Shown here: positions 33,616-46,215 of the stretch, in pieces
How positions within the stretch are numbered: the first letter of the stretch is position 1
Layout: every line of letters starts with the position of its first letter
From: Stenocarpella maydis
Taxonomy: Eukaryota; Ascomycota; Sordariomycetes; Diaporthales; Diaporthaceae
Direction: 5' to 3'
Length of the DNA stretch: 64,000 nucleotides
NCBI GenBank assembly: GCA_002270565.1
Contig: NQMI01000002.1
Span: forward strand, 620,001-684,000
Made by a program: the position numbers and the translations under genes
Notes under the pieces: generated by a model
Told to the model about the DNA's origin: nothing
Databases searched by the model: none
The model's input: the letters and a program-made list of their open reading frames with translations, nothing else

Positions 33616-33960
33616 ATACCTAGCTATAATAAAGAGAATATAGCTGATGCCATATTTAATATCATTAATAATAGGCTTATTTTAGGTAAAGCTACCCAAA
33701 AGTATAGTATATCTAAAATAATACTCTTCCAGTAGATAAATAGTACTACATCTAAAAGTAAGGCTATTCAGCCTGCTGAGGAGAATAGGCTTATTAAATG
33801 GATTATTAAGCAGGAATTACTAGGCTATGCCCTAACAGCCTTAGTAGTGCAGCAAATCAGTAAGGCTATTATAAAGAAATAAGGTAATAGTTAGCCTCTT
33901 AAGAAGTACTAAATAGTCTACTTACTAGTAAACTATATTATTATAAACTAATTATTTTTA
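33616..33960 (+). pseudogene. N-terminal fragment of a pogo-type transposase
   Basis: The frame reads I-P-S-Y-N-K-E-N-I-A-D-A-I, homologous to the start MPNYTKDNVADAL of the neighbouring element; the ATG has become ATA. It continues through a helix-turn-helix-like region and KAIQPAEENRLIKWII, with Gln codons changed to TAG or TAA. It stops within the DNA-binding region; no catalytic part is seen. Confidence 0.7.
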
Positions 33961-34310
33961 TTCCTTAGGAGCAATTATTATTTATTCTAATTAAGAAGAG
34001 AAACTTAAAGAATATAAATAGTTTATTAATATTAATATTATAAGTTAGTGGAAAGCTGGGAAAGCATTAGTTTTGGAATTATAATAGTGAGTGGGTTGAT
34101 TGCTTGTCTGGGATGACGGGCTGGGTTGGAAACAGTCCGGCCACTGTCCGGCTCAAGTACTCCGTAGTCCATGCCTGGCGGCTTATGTAATCACCCGGCC
34201 GCAATTTTCGAGCTCTATGCCGAAGGGTTCATGATCCCGTTCCAGTCTCATGACATTCGACCGATGCGCAATGTAATCGACCGCCGCTGCGTTCAGTCGT
34301 AAATCTCCCA

Positions 34311-35230
34311 ATGCTTGCCCCCAGCAGAGCGAGGGTCATTGCGCCCTCGTCCGTAGTGACATTACCCTCCTTCCTCGTTCCAGCCTTCCAGAACTGCGCG
34401 CCTGCACCAGCGGCCCGGCGGCAGTTCTCCGCGTCGACCGCGAGGGCATCGAAGCTTGGCCGCACCCCGATCTCCATCCCGCCCGGCGTCGAGCTTACCA
34501 TTGGCGAGCCGTACATAGTGAAGGACTTCACCACCTACAGACAGACCCCTAAGAGGACGGTGACGGTGACAGGGCCTCTTGGTATGTCTCGTGGCGGCAG
34601 CATGTCTCTGGCGCAGCGCCTCCGCGTCTGGCCCAGATCACGCGCTGACGGTCCGCTGCCAACTCTACAGGAAAGCTCGATCTCAACGTGCCACCATTTC
34701 TGAAGCTCGATCATGACCCGGCGGCCAGGAGGCTGGTCCTCACCATAGAGGATAATACGCAGAAGCAACAGAAGGAGATGTGGGGTACGATCTGCATAAC
34801 CCTCGCAGCAAGCCCCCAGCGCCAGGGCACCGCATTTCGCTAACAACAAATCGGGTATACAGGCACCACATGGGCGTACATCCAGCGGTACATAATCGGC
34901 GTGTCAGAAGGGCACACGGCCGTGCTGCGGCTCGTGGGAATCGGCTACAGGGCGTCCATCGACAAGCGGCCCCAGCTGGAGGAGTACCCGGGCCAGGACT
35001 TTGTGTGCCTGCGGTTGGGATTCTCGCATCCGGTCGACCTGGGCGTCCCCGAGGGCATCAAGGCGTCGACGCCGCAGCCCACGCGTATCCTACTCGAGGG
35101 CATCAACAGGGAGAAGGTGATGCAGTTCGCGGCGGAGATCCGGAGGTGGCGGGTGCCGGAGCCGTACAAGGGCAAGGGCATATTCGTCAACGATGAGACG
35201 ATCAAGCTGAAGCAGAAGAAAATCAAGTGA
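34311..35230 (+). CDS. MRPL6: mitochondrial large-subunit ribosomal protein L6 (uL6m)
   Basis: Nuclear gene for a 54S mitoribosome protein. Exons 34311-34581, 34671-34784 and 34863-35230 give 250 aa. Introns 34582-34670 (GTATGT...CTACAG) and 34785-34862 (GTACGA...GCTAAC...TACAG) are clear. The N-terminus is a mitochondrial presequence (Arg/Ala/Ser-rich, with RRQFSAS as a likely cleavage region). The bacterial-type L6 fold follows, with SKLGRTPISIPPGVE, TVTGPLGKLDLNVP, RLVGIGYRA and the ribosomal L6 signature region RRWRVPEPYKGKGIFVNDE near the end. The length is usual for fungal uL6m. Confidence 0.95.
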
Positions 35231-35701
35231 GGAAAAGTGTCAGCACCGGGGAGGTGGTTTTGCTGCTACGGCAAGGTGCCTGTGCCGTTATTTACGCTGC
35301 TACCATGGCTGCTGTTTTCATAAGCAGGTCATTTGTGGCGTGTATAATACAAAAAGGAAATGTTCCGAGCAGATGTGGAGCTAGAGACGAGTGGCTACAG
35401 TGAAGCCTGAAACCGAAGACGAGACTGGGATCTTGAGGGACCCGTCGATATGAACACAGGTTCTGCAGCGGGTCTTGCAGTTTACAGGCATCCGTTGGCG
35501 TTTTGACTGCATAGTCGAGCCTGAGTGGAAATAAACAAGACATTCGGAATGGTAGACCATCAGCCGGCATCCTCATGGTTACTAGGACGGAGGAAAGTGG
35601 ATACACCCACACCCTGAGCATGAGTTCCATGCTTATAGGCCAGAGATGCCAAGCTGAGTGGATTACTGGAGTAGTCGCTCTGGTAGCTCTGGTCGCCGCG
35701 T
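35231..35701. other. convergent 3' region
   Basis: Between the L6 gene and the minus-strand hypothetical gene. No feature seen. Confidence 0.4.
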
Positions 35702-36454
35702 TCACTGCCCGGGTCGGACTCGACTCGATGACGTGTGGCTTCTTGTCTGGGATACCCTCCGGCTTCGCCCACCATGTTTGCGAGAACTGGTGTGGTGTTT
35801 CCTCTGTTTTGGCTCTCCGTGTCTGATGGCATCGATGAAGCATCCCCTATGTACAGGCGTCTGCTCATGAAGCTGGGGCGGAATCTGAGGCATCATTTGC
35901 GAGGGCTGAGGCTGAGGTGGCTGTGTATATTGTTGCTGCAGCATGTGGTTTTGCCAGGGCTGGTGTGCCTGTGGCTTCCCTCGGCGATTGCCTTGCTGCA
36001 TGGTTTTGGTGGGCCCCTGAAAAAAAAAATTCCGATTAGCTACTCTCCTGTCTAGTGAGGATTTACGGCATACTTGAGTGTGTGTTGATGTCAGGCAGTG
36101 GGGTTCATGTAATTCTCGATGACGGACAGTATTTTCAGGAAGTAATTGTGCTAGGATGCTTGTGAGTTTATATGGGAAGTTGTGAGGGAAAATTTCCAGG
36201 AGCGCTGTATCTATATTCCTCAGCTGCATGTATGTATCCCTGGCCTCTTGTGACGAACTTTGGTTCAGCAAGCAAGAGAGGTCAGTCACTCTTAGGGCCT
36301 TGCCTCCTGAAGACTGTGTGACGAGGAACCGTGACTGATTTCAACGTACTCGAACGCCAAACTTACCTGTTTGTCGCTCTAGCCCTTCATCGTAGGAATT
36401 TCTGCGTTTCCGAACACTTGTGGAAGGATGTCCTTTTCGGCACTGCTCATCCAT
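35702..36454 (-). CDS. hypothetical Gln/Pro-rich protein
   Basis: Three exons on the minus strand: 36454-36367, 36306-36074 and 36016-35702, giving 211 aa. Introns: 36366-36307 (GTAAGT...CTTCAG) and 36073-36017 (GTATGC...GCTAAT...T-run CAG). The ATG at 36454 has a good context (ACCATGG). Exon 2 encodes a helical piece with DLSCLLNQSSSQEARDTYMQ and EIFPHNFPYKLTSILAQLLP. Exon 3 starts Gln/Pro/Met-rich (QQQYTQPPQPQPSQMMPQIP) and turns Ser/Arg-rich. The second half of exon 3 also has a plausible protein in another frame (DASSMPSDTESQNRGNTTPV, to a stop near 35560), so a frameshift there is possible. No family recognised. Confidence 0.45.
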
Positions 36455-37978
36455 GGTAGCACTATAAGAGAGTTTCCCCAGCACCAGGATCCTCCAGGAG
36501 GAGGAAGCGGTCTCACACATCGCTGCTGATTCGAGCGTTGCTGCTGAACACTTGCGGCTGACCAGCATACTTCTTTCGCGTTCTCTAAAACGGTATCAGA
36601 CTAGTATGACGTTGTTTAGATGGCGACCCCTCCCTTCCCTGCACCTAGATTGCGTAATTCTGAAATTTTGCCTCGTTTAGATCATCTGAGGCTTCCCTCC
36701 CAATGAATCTCAGCTTCATCCACTTTCCATATGGCACAGTAGACCCCGGCGGTCACTCTTCTCCGTGGAAAATTCTTCGAGACATATCATTGTGTCCTCA
36801 GCGTCGCTATGGCGCAGGCGTGTTTTGCCCTAGTGTGGAGACTTTGTTCTGAATTGTGGTCAATTGGCCCATGAGCCCGAGAGGGGGCCAATCAAATTCA
36901 CAGCTTTTCTCCATGGATGATGTCAAGTAGGGGGATTCATTGGTTTCGTGCCACCTAGATGGTTGTGTGTTCATGAGAAGCGAATCGCCTTCAGTTTGTA
37001 GCACGGTAAGATTACCAGATTCAGGGCTCAATATATACGCTCCTCGACCATACGGCCTATACGCACCATCCCGGTGCATGGAAGGTTGCGGAAGCAATGC
37101 CCATCGACGGGAAGTAGTACATCTGATCTCGTGCATTCAAACGGGCCTGCTGTTTGTAAGCATGGTGGCCACGTCGAGGCTCTCTGAGAGTTTTAGCTAC
37201 TATGTACGATATCATGCCCCCTGGTTTGTCACTATGTCACTGGTGTCACGCTGTCGGAGAACTTGCCAAATGCGAGCATTCGAGGATTTCTCATGCAGGA
37301 GAAGGGGAGTTCAAGGACTGCCGAACCTTCATGTAGGTTCGCTCGTGAGTCGTGACATGCACCGGAGGCGGGCAAGGGTCTCGTTGAAATATTGGGGACG
37401 TCCGCCCACGGACACGCATTGCGGCTCGGCTTGTTACACTACTTTTTTGCAGGTGTTTGCAGTGCATGACAGTAGGTGACCTACCTACACTAGGTACCGA
37501 GCTTACTTAATACGTACTGTTCACATCCTTAATTTTTATCCATGTAGATATAGAATAATCAGGGAGAACAAATGTTAGCACAGCGCTAATGTTATTCATT
37601 ATATGTATTTACTTAGTTATATAATATTTAGATTAGTATCTCCTCTTTATTACTAGTGCTATATTAATATTTATTTTTCTTAAGCATTATTATATTAAGA
37701 GTTATAATATAATATTATTTAATTTAATTTAAACAGTATTCTCTTTTAAAATTAAAAACATTAAATAAAACCTTATTTTTAAAAAATAAGTATAGAACCT
37801 AAATCTTACTATATTTTATTAAGGGAAATAAATTATTATTCAAATTATTCACATAAAAATCAGTTTCTATACAGGCGACCCTTTGCCACCACCTCATAAA
37901 TACAGAGGCCCTACTGTAAAGATGCCTAGGTAGAGTTAACTCACCCGCCATTCTCGTCCGGCCAGCCAGTCCGTCCAG
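36455..37978. other. intergenic, AT-rich in its right part
   Basis: Upstream of the hypothetical gene and of HAL2. A minus-strand open stretch at 36807-37136 is weakly protein-like but has no start or splice context I can support. From about 37530 to 37860 the sequence is very AT-rich (TTTAATTTAATTTAAA type), probably a decayed repeat. Confidence 0.4.
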
Positions 37979-38299
37979 ATGGTCGCTCAGCAGCCAACAA
38001 GAACCCTTAGACGCCCTCACTTCCTCGTGTACCTCGTGATAACCGTCACCCTGGCTATTATCCTGTCGAGAGCCACTCCACGGCTGTCCGCCCTGCTGAA
38101 CCAGCTCGGGGTCCGAACGTCGTCATCAGTGGGTATACCAGGGTCACTGAGGGGCGTCTTACCCCTCCATTCTTACCTTACTCTCGGCCAGGGAAACCAG
38201 GATCATATAGACCACGTCCCACACAGTGACAAGGTGAGTTCTCCTTTGTCCTTCACGGATTCAACATTCCAGACACCTAACCCTCGGCAACATACAAAG

Positions 38300-39361
38300 A
38301 TGGCCGCATACGCAAAGGAGCTGGAGGTAGCCCAGCTGGCCGTCCAGCGCGCCACCATCCTGACCAAGCGCGTCTTCCACGAGCGCGCAAAGGGCACCGT
38401 CTCAAAGGACGACAAGTCGCCCGTCACCATCGGCGACTTTGGCGCCCAGGCTCTTATTATCAGCGCACTCAAGGCCAACTTCCCTGACGATGAGATCGTG
38501 GCCGAGGAGGAGGCAGACATGATGCGCTCCGACGCAAACCTCAAGCAAATCGTCTGGGACCTGGTCAGCAGCACCAAGCTGGACGACCCCGCCGCCGAGG
38601 CCACCCTCGGGGGCCCCATCGAGGACGTCGACTCCATGCTGGACATCATCGACAAGGGCGACAGCAAGGGCGGGAGCAAGGGCCGCATATGGGCCATCGA
38701 CCCCATCGACGGCACAAAAGGCTTCCTGCGCGGCGGCCAGTATGCCGTGTGCCTGGGCCTCATGGTCGACGGCGACGTCAAGCTCGGCGTCCTGGGCTGC
38801 CCCAACCTGCCCGTCGACGACTCGGCCCCGCTGACCGCCGACATCGGCTCCAACGCCACCGATGAGGGCCGCGGCGTCATCTTCTCGGCCGTGCAGGGCC
38901 AGGGCGCCTCCAGCAGGCCGCTCGGCACCGGCGCCCTCCGCGAGTCCAAGCCCATATCCATGCGGCCCATTGCCAACATGCACGACGCCACCTTCTGCGA
39001 GAGCGTCGAGGCCGGTCACAGCTCGCAGGGCGAGGCCGCCCAGATCGCACAGAGGCTGGGCATCACCAACCCCAGCGTCCGCATGGACTCGCAGGCCAAG
39101 TACGCCTCCATCGCCCGCGGCGCCGGGGACATCTACCTGCGCCTGCCAACCTCCAAGACGTACGTCGAAAAGATCTGGGACCACACCGCCGGCGACCTCA
39201 TCGTGCGGGAGGCGGGAGGCCAGGTTACAGACACCACCGGCAAGAGGCTCGACTTCAGCATCGGCAGGACGCTGGCGGAGAACAAGGGCGTAGTTGCGGC
39301 CCCCATGGCTGTACACGGCCAAGTTCTTGAGGCTGTCCAGGAGGTTTTGGGAATCAACTAG
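38300..39361 (+). CDS. MET22: 3'(2'),5'-bisphosphate nucleotidase (Hal2/Met22)
   Basis: A Mg-dependent, Li/Na-sensitive phosphatase that converts PAP (and PAPS) to AMP (APS), needed for sulfate assimilation and for protecting RNA exonucleases. The ATG at 38300 gives 353 aa, close to yeast Hal2 (357). Inositol-monophosphatase-fold motifs are all present: EEE at 69-71, DPIDGT at 134-139 (motif A, WAIDPIDGTKGF) and WDHTAG at 293-298 (motif B). No introns are needed from this start. The same frame is open upstream to an ATG at 37979 that would add a membrane-anchor segment; an in-frame GTGAGT...CTAAC...AAAG intron (38234-38299) ends exactly at this ATG, so a longer spliced isoform is possible. 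Confidence 0.95.
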   Translation: MAAYAKELEVAQLAVQRATILTKRVFHERAKGTVSKDDKSPVTIGDFGAQALIISALKANFPDDEIVAEEEADMMRSDANLKQIVWDLVSSTKLDDPAAEATLGGPIEDVDSMLDIIDKGDSKGGSKGRIWAIDPIDGTKGFLRGGQYAVCLGLMVDGDVKLGVLGCPNLPVDDSAPLTADIGSNATDEGRGVIFSAVQGQGASSRPLGTGALRESKPISMRPIANMHDATFCESVEAGHSSQGEAAQIAQRLGITNPSVRMDSQAKYASIARGAGDIYLRLPTSKTYVEKIWDHTAGDLIVREAGGQVTDTTGKRLDFSIGRTLAENKGVVAAPMAVHGQVLEAVQEVLGIN

Positions 39362-42300
39362 ACAGTCACCAGTGTGACTAGGCACAGACCATAAGACACA
39401 GATAAAACCCAATAAGTCTCGTGAAGAAGTAAAGATGTTCACATTCGCACGCGTGAAATCGGAGGGTAACACCCCCTTCTAAATACCAGGCGGAAAGCCC
39501 CCTCCCGGGGGGCCCTGGGAGCTATTCGTCCAATATCCAAGTACCACAGCTTGAATAGGCGTGGAGGCGGTTCGCCTTCATCACTCGCTCCGCTCGCTCC
39601 TCTAGTAAACTGCCTCTACACCACTAGTAGGGCCCTTCAGTCGCCTAAAGGAAGGGCTTCTATAAGGGCCCTCTGAGAGCCCAAAGGGAGGCTTCCGCAA
39701 GAGCCCTTTGCGTGTCTAAAGGAGAGCCCTCGTGTACCTAAAGGAAGGGATTCCATAAGGGCCCTTGCATACCTAGAGGGAGGGACCTCTATATACCTAA
39801 ACGAAGGGACCTCCGTATATATAGATGAGGGGTCCTCCGCATACCCAAAGGGAGGGCCCCCTTCCCAGGCCCCTCTCTAGGTTAGGAATCTCTTACGGAC
39901 TAATCTGCATGTAAATATTAACTAGCGTCTAATTGTCCTAATTTTTTGATCTGTCTGGCGAGTGTGTGTGTTAAGATCCCGTTTATAGACTATTCTGGAT
40001 AAATGGCATAGTCCCGGGACCCTGTGAAGTCTATTCAACTCAGGCTTGGCCCGGTAAGTACCGAGCAAGCGGTAAATTACACGGAAAACTTGTATGTGAT
40101 GGGTAGGTAGTCAATGGAGGACGCTCAGACATATACATGCTACATAGTTCACGTAGACAGACCGACACCCTGGTGAGCGCTGCACTGCACTGCACTGCCT
40201 ATCCTAGCAGCACAGAGGCTTTGTGACGCTCGTCCGTGTATGATGATGATGTGCCTTTTGATGCCTGCCCTGATCCTCCCGTCCCACGGCTACCCTGGTG
40301 GTTCGTGCTCACTCGCTGCTGCTGCGTGTCACGTCACGTAACGGAGGAGCCCCTTGGGACGACTGACTGGTGAATTGGCTCGCGGCGCACAGTCGAGCCA
40401 CGTCACATTTGGGAAGTGGATATATATTCTCTTGCTCACCCATGTGGCCAGCTCACCATGACCTGCTTCGCTCGCACCTGCACAGGCAGGCCCGCAGCAC
40501 CGGGCGTATATGTATGGCTGACTATCACAGCCTAGGAAGACCGAAGTCGCCAAAAAAAAAAAAGGTATTTGTCGGAGAAGAGCGAAGAAAAGGGGGTAAC
40601 GGGAAAACTGCCCTCTTAAATCTCATCCTGATGGGCCCGATCTCTGCACAAAAGCCGCCGTCATGGACGACACGTCTCTCAGTCGCACCGGCGGGGATTC
40701 CAGCGGGTGGCCAGAGGAAAGCGAATTGTCACTTGCCTTGGCGGCCTGAACACAGTGTGCCACATGTGAAAGCAAGTAAACTTTTCTTGACTCATGCCTG
40801 TGCCTCGACGGCATGCATTGATGATGGGATTTTCGGTCCTGGATGGCTGCGCTTGGTTGGGCTGAAAGACGAGGACCGCGTCAATCCACGGCTTGGCTTA
40901 CCACGGCGAGTGAGAAGCAATTATGGTTTGCTTGTCTCGGTTGAGGTGACAGGACCCTGCCGCCGACGCTGGGAGTAGCACTCGAGGAGTCGCTGCGCGG
41001 TGGAGGGATATTGGAGGGATTGCCGTGAGCGGCCCAAGACTGTCTCAAATGGTGTATGTGGCGCAGCCGGGCTGAGGCACAGAGTAACTCGCAGGCCACC
41101 TCCCCTGAGATTCAGTTCGTCGCGTATCTAGCGAATCTGGGGTGGCAAATACTTTTCTTGCAAGATTTTCGGCAGAGTGGAGGTTCAGGTGCACATCTCG
41201 TTGCAGCGGTTCACAGATGACACGTCCCAGGACCATAACATTTGAAAGGTGGTTTCGCATACCCCTTGGATGCACGTCTCGCCGACTAGCTAGAGCGTAG
41301 CGGTCAGGTAGAAGCTATGTTCAGACCGTCGGGGACTCTACGAGGGACATGCCTCTTGTGAGCGCGCCTACTGGTAGTCGAGGACCGAGCCAGAAAAGAC
41401 GCGTGGGACTGAGACCCACCGGCTGGCCTCTCTGGTCTGAGTGTTGCATTCCTAGCCTGTTTCGGCCATGCAATTGCTGAATGTTCTGCAGGCGTACCCG
41501 CGATGATCACTCAGGGACATGCAGTGAGGAGAGCTGTTGTATGGCCTGCAAGGAGGGAAACGGAGTGCTGGCGGAGCTCTTTGCTGTCATACGGCCCGGT
41601 CACACGGACAAGAGAGCGGGATTGAAGCCGGGGTTCTGGGGCGAGGGGCAAGCCACGGAGACTGGGGCAGGCAATCCTGTTTTTCGTGACGAGACTGCCA
41701 GACTGGGCGACTACCAGCAATTTCGAGAGGGGAAGTCAAGCACAGGGAGTCCTCAGCACGTCCGCTTCTCTGCCTGCCGACCAGCATTTGTTTGCCCTGT
41801 GTCCTGTGCCACAAAAGCAGTTTCGACGTTGGTGTGAGCGGCGGATCGCAGTGGGACCGCACAAAGCGACTCTGAAGCTTTGAAGTGGCTTCTCATCACG
41901 CACCTGGTGTCCAGAAGTTACTGGCTGCGCTAGTCTTGGAAACCTGGCAGTCTGACAAGCTTGCACCTTAGACTGCGTCAGCTCCTGTCGGGCCTGGGAT
42001 TACTTGCAGCTACAGTCGTGCACTTGCGAATGAGATCGATCTATAAGTGGTCCGAGGTGCCCATGAGGCTTTGCGAGTTATCAATGAAGGTGCCGTCGTA
42101 ATCTAAGTGTTAGTCCCAAGATTGTAGAGCTGGGGATGGCGGAATCCCCCTGATCTATCGACGAAGTATGTTGCGCGGACAGCGGCTCTTGCATGGGGAA
42201 TCGCTAGTCGGTCAGGCAGTCTCTAGGCGGCTAGCCATTACCGGTCAGCCCACGTGCGTGGTCGAGGCTTGAGACGAAGTCGAGATGCATACGTGAGTGA

Positions 42301-44964
42301 TTTTAGGGTTGCTCGAATCGACGGGATGCAGGTGATGGTGGGCAGGCCAGGCCGGCCGGCGCGCAAGCGGCCGTGGGGGAACCCGTCTTGTCAGCCGTGA
42401 GTGGATGAGGACCTTGGGATCTTGATCCTGAGGGAGCCGTCCATGATAGTGTCCAGGAAGGGGTCCCCGTGAGCATGTTCTGGTCCGGCAGCAGCATTTG
42501 AAAGAAGCCGTAGCCTCTCGGCCTGATTCGGTACTCCGTCAAAGCCTATATATCTAGGTCGGGGGACCTCGGACTGAGCTGCTAGATTGTCCTGCCGACC
42601 TTGTAAGTGAGACAAGTCTTGACGTCGAACTTCCGGATTCTGGCACTCTGGCACCCTGGCAGGGCGGACTGGCAGAAAGACAAAGCAGACGGGTATACCC
42701 GTCAGAACAGCTGGACCGGGAGATGATTGTTTGTTCGTGTCGGCTGGACAGGAAATTTTAGGAGGTCGAGATATCCGCAATTGGGCTTCTAGATCCGATA
42801 CAAGTGGAGACATATCAGGTCCCATATCAGGTCCCGCAGTCGCGATCGATGATGGGACGCGGATTGTAGTGTAGGACGTGCACACACGTGCAGGACCGAG
42901 TCCCGTATTACCAGCACGCCCAGGCCATAAGCCGGTGGCCCAATGTTGATGCCGCAACAGCGGCACAGACGCATTCCAGAAGAGCAATAGTGTGGCTCGG
43001 CAGGGCAACAAAGGACAAGAGCAAAGTAGAGACGGGAGTAAGAGAGAAGAGCTTGGCAGGAAAGGGGGGCGATGCTGCTCGCGGACATGTGCAGGTCTTT
43101 GTACTGCGACTGAGGCTCGAGTGCGATGACGAGGATACGAAGGTGTGGCGTGCAATAGGCATGCAACGAACAGAGAGGATACTGAGTGTGTCGAGTGACA
43201 GATACATGTGGTGAACCTTATTCGAGCCCTAGGAAGCCTGGCCTGGGTTGAAGCCTGGGAAGGGGTGGGGCTGGGTCGGGCAGTGCAAGCGGTAGGCTTG
43301 TGATTGGGCACTACGGAGTGCCTAGGCCGGCCGCCTCCGCGCTAAAAGAGGGGGTGGTCTCGACATACTGCTCTTCCAGTCTACCTGTCTACCTGACTGC
43401 CTGACTTGTTCCTTCCGTACCTACCTATAGGTCCGTACCTAGGTCCCTACATAGTAGGCAGTGCACGTCACCAATGCCCAGGGACCGCACCGTTTTGCCA
43501 GGCCAACTGGTGGAGCTGGTGGTAGAATAGCAACACCAGACACACCAGCTCAAGTGCTAGCCCAGGCACTTGCTCCACAGTGCCCAAGCCAGCCAGGGCC
43601 CTGGGCAACCTGGCAACCAGTTCCACAGGTGCTGCTGCTGCTGCTGCGTAGCCTGACAGACAGGCTCTGTTGCCATTCTTGGGCAGCCGTTCTGCCAACA
43701 AGCCTAGCGTGCAATCACGCCCTGGGCGTCGTAACCTCCCCCCGGTCGTCTCCGAAACACCAGCGCACTGTTGTGGAGGGTGCCAGCCAGCAACGAGGCA
43801 GCCCTTTGAGAATTTCCAAGCCCCTCCCCCCCCGTTTTGGCCTGACGGGCCCCGATCTGCCATTTCCAATCCGACATTGGGATCTGGGACTTTTTGTTGA
43901 CCGACATCTCTTCCCTCCCTCCGCCCCCCCTTCAAAAATCCAAAGAGGCGACCAAAGTCAAAGAGTCAACTGTCAATTAATCCATCCTTACGGCGACATC
44001 AAGACCCGATCGAGGCATATTTTTTGACTCGCTGCTCTTGACCACTGCGACATCAAACTGTATCCCCAGTTTTTTTCCATACAACAACGCGACGAACCTC
44101 TGCTTCTGGAGACTGGCTTCTTAGCCCCATACCCATCCCCATCCCCGGCGAAACCAAAGACGAAAAAAATCCACAGTCGTGGTCTCCTCAACCCCGTGCC
44201 TCCCGCCCTCGAACACTGCCACGGCAAACACGCGATCAATCTCTCCTCGCGGCGACGACGGTTCATCATTAAGAGAACCACCACCACTGCACACGTCTCC
44301 CTTTGCACTCGCAGCAGGTAAACATACCACGCGACTCGCCCTGCAGCGATCCGCTCCCGCGGCCAGGCGATCCACTCCCGCCCCCGCCCCTGCTGCTGCT
44401 GCTGCTGCTCAGGCTGAAGCTGAAGCTGAAGCTGTCGCTGTCTCGACGCGATACTCCGCGACCTCCGGCACCACAAAGCCTCGTGCCCCAGTCGGTTTTC
44501 TCAGATCAAGTCATCTGGCCCTTCGTCACCGTCTGCGAGATAAGACGCCCGCTGCAGACGCTTTCATTTTTGAAAGCATACCACAGCTGAGATCACTTCC
44601 AAATAGTATGTCCCTTGTCTGTCCCGCATTGCCCGCCCCTTCCAGCCTTGTTGCCTCACCTCTGCCCCCGGATTGACGGTTCCATTACCTTCTTCGCCTC
44701 CTCTTCTCCCACATTCGGCAGCATGGCGGAATGCGAGTCACGCAGCACTCGAACTTCTGCCTTGTCTACTCTTCGATTACGACATGATGGAAATGCTAAA
44801 TCTCAATCGCCGAGGTAGTCACGAGAAGTGCATCAAACCACTGGCCTGCCTGATTGCGTGAGACTCCGCCCGGCCGCAGCGCACACCATCCCCCTCCGGC
44901 GCGTCCGCTCCTCCTCCCTCCTCTGCCCTCTCCCGCCAGCTACTGGCGGCCCTCCGAATCTACC
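39362..44964. other. 5.6-kb gene-poor region
   Basis: No gene I can support. It contains a decayed minisatellite (about 39645-39870), a short (CACTG)n tract near 40180, an A-run near 40553, and a (GCT)n tract at 43629-43648. From about 43300 the plus strand becomes C/T-rich with CCTACCTACC-type motifs, as in fungal promoters, and 43900-44964 is probably the promoter and leader of the PP1 gene. The long ORFs here (for example 42391-43311 minus) are low-complexity and lack domain features. Confidence 0.5.
39645..39870 (+). repeat. diverged minisatellite, unit about 35-40 bp
   Basis: Repeated variants of CCTAAAGGAAGGGACCTC and CATAAGGGCCCT follow one another with small changes (CCTAAAGGAAGGGATTCC, CCTAGAGGGAGGGACCTC, CCTAAACGAAGGGACCTC, CCCAAAGGGAGGGCCCCC). 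Unit length varies. No ORF runs through it. Confidence 0.7.

Positions 44965-46215
<1,251 letters not shown>

Larger units (their letters stand above)
33314..34075 (+). mobile_element. second pogo-like element, left part only
   Basis: Starts with the 226-bp repeat shared with 29850-30075, after TA, and continues as AT-rich sequence with a transposase remnant on the plus strand. AT-richness ends near 34075. I find no matching right TIR, so the element seems truncated. Confidence 0.65.

Noticed and set aside
40180..40200. CACTG repeats as a possible CRISPR-like or regulatory array
   Set aside because: Only three or four pentamer units; simple sequence, no spacers, and CRISPR is not expected in a fungal nucleus.
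42391..43311. 306-codon minus-strand ORF
   Set aside because: No recognisable motif, Ser/Pro/Arg-rich, competing frames on both strands, no splice or start context.
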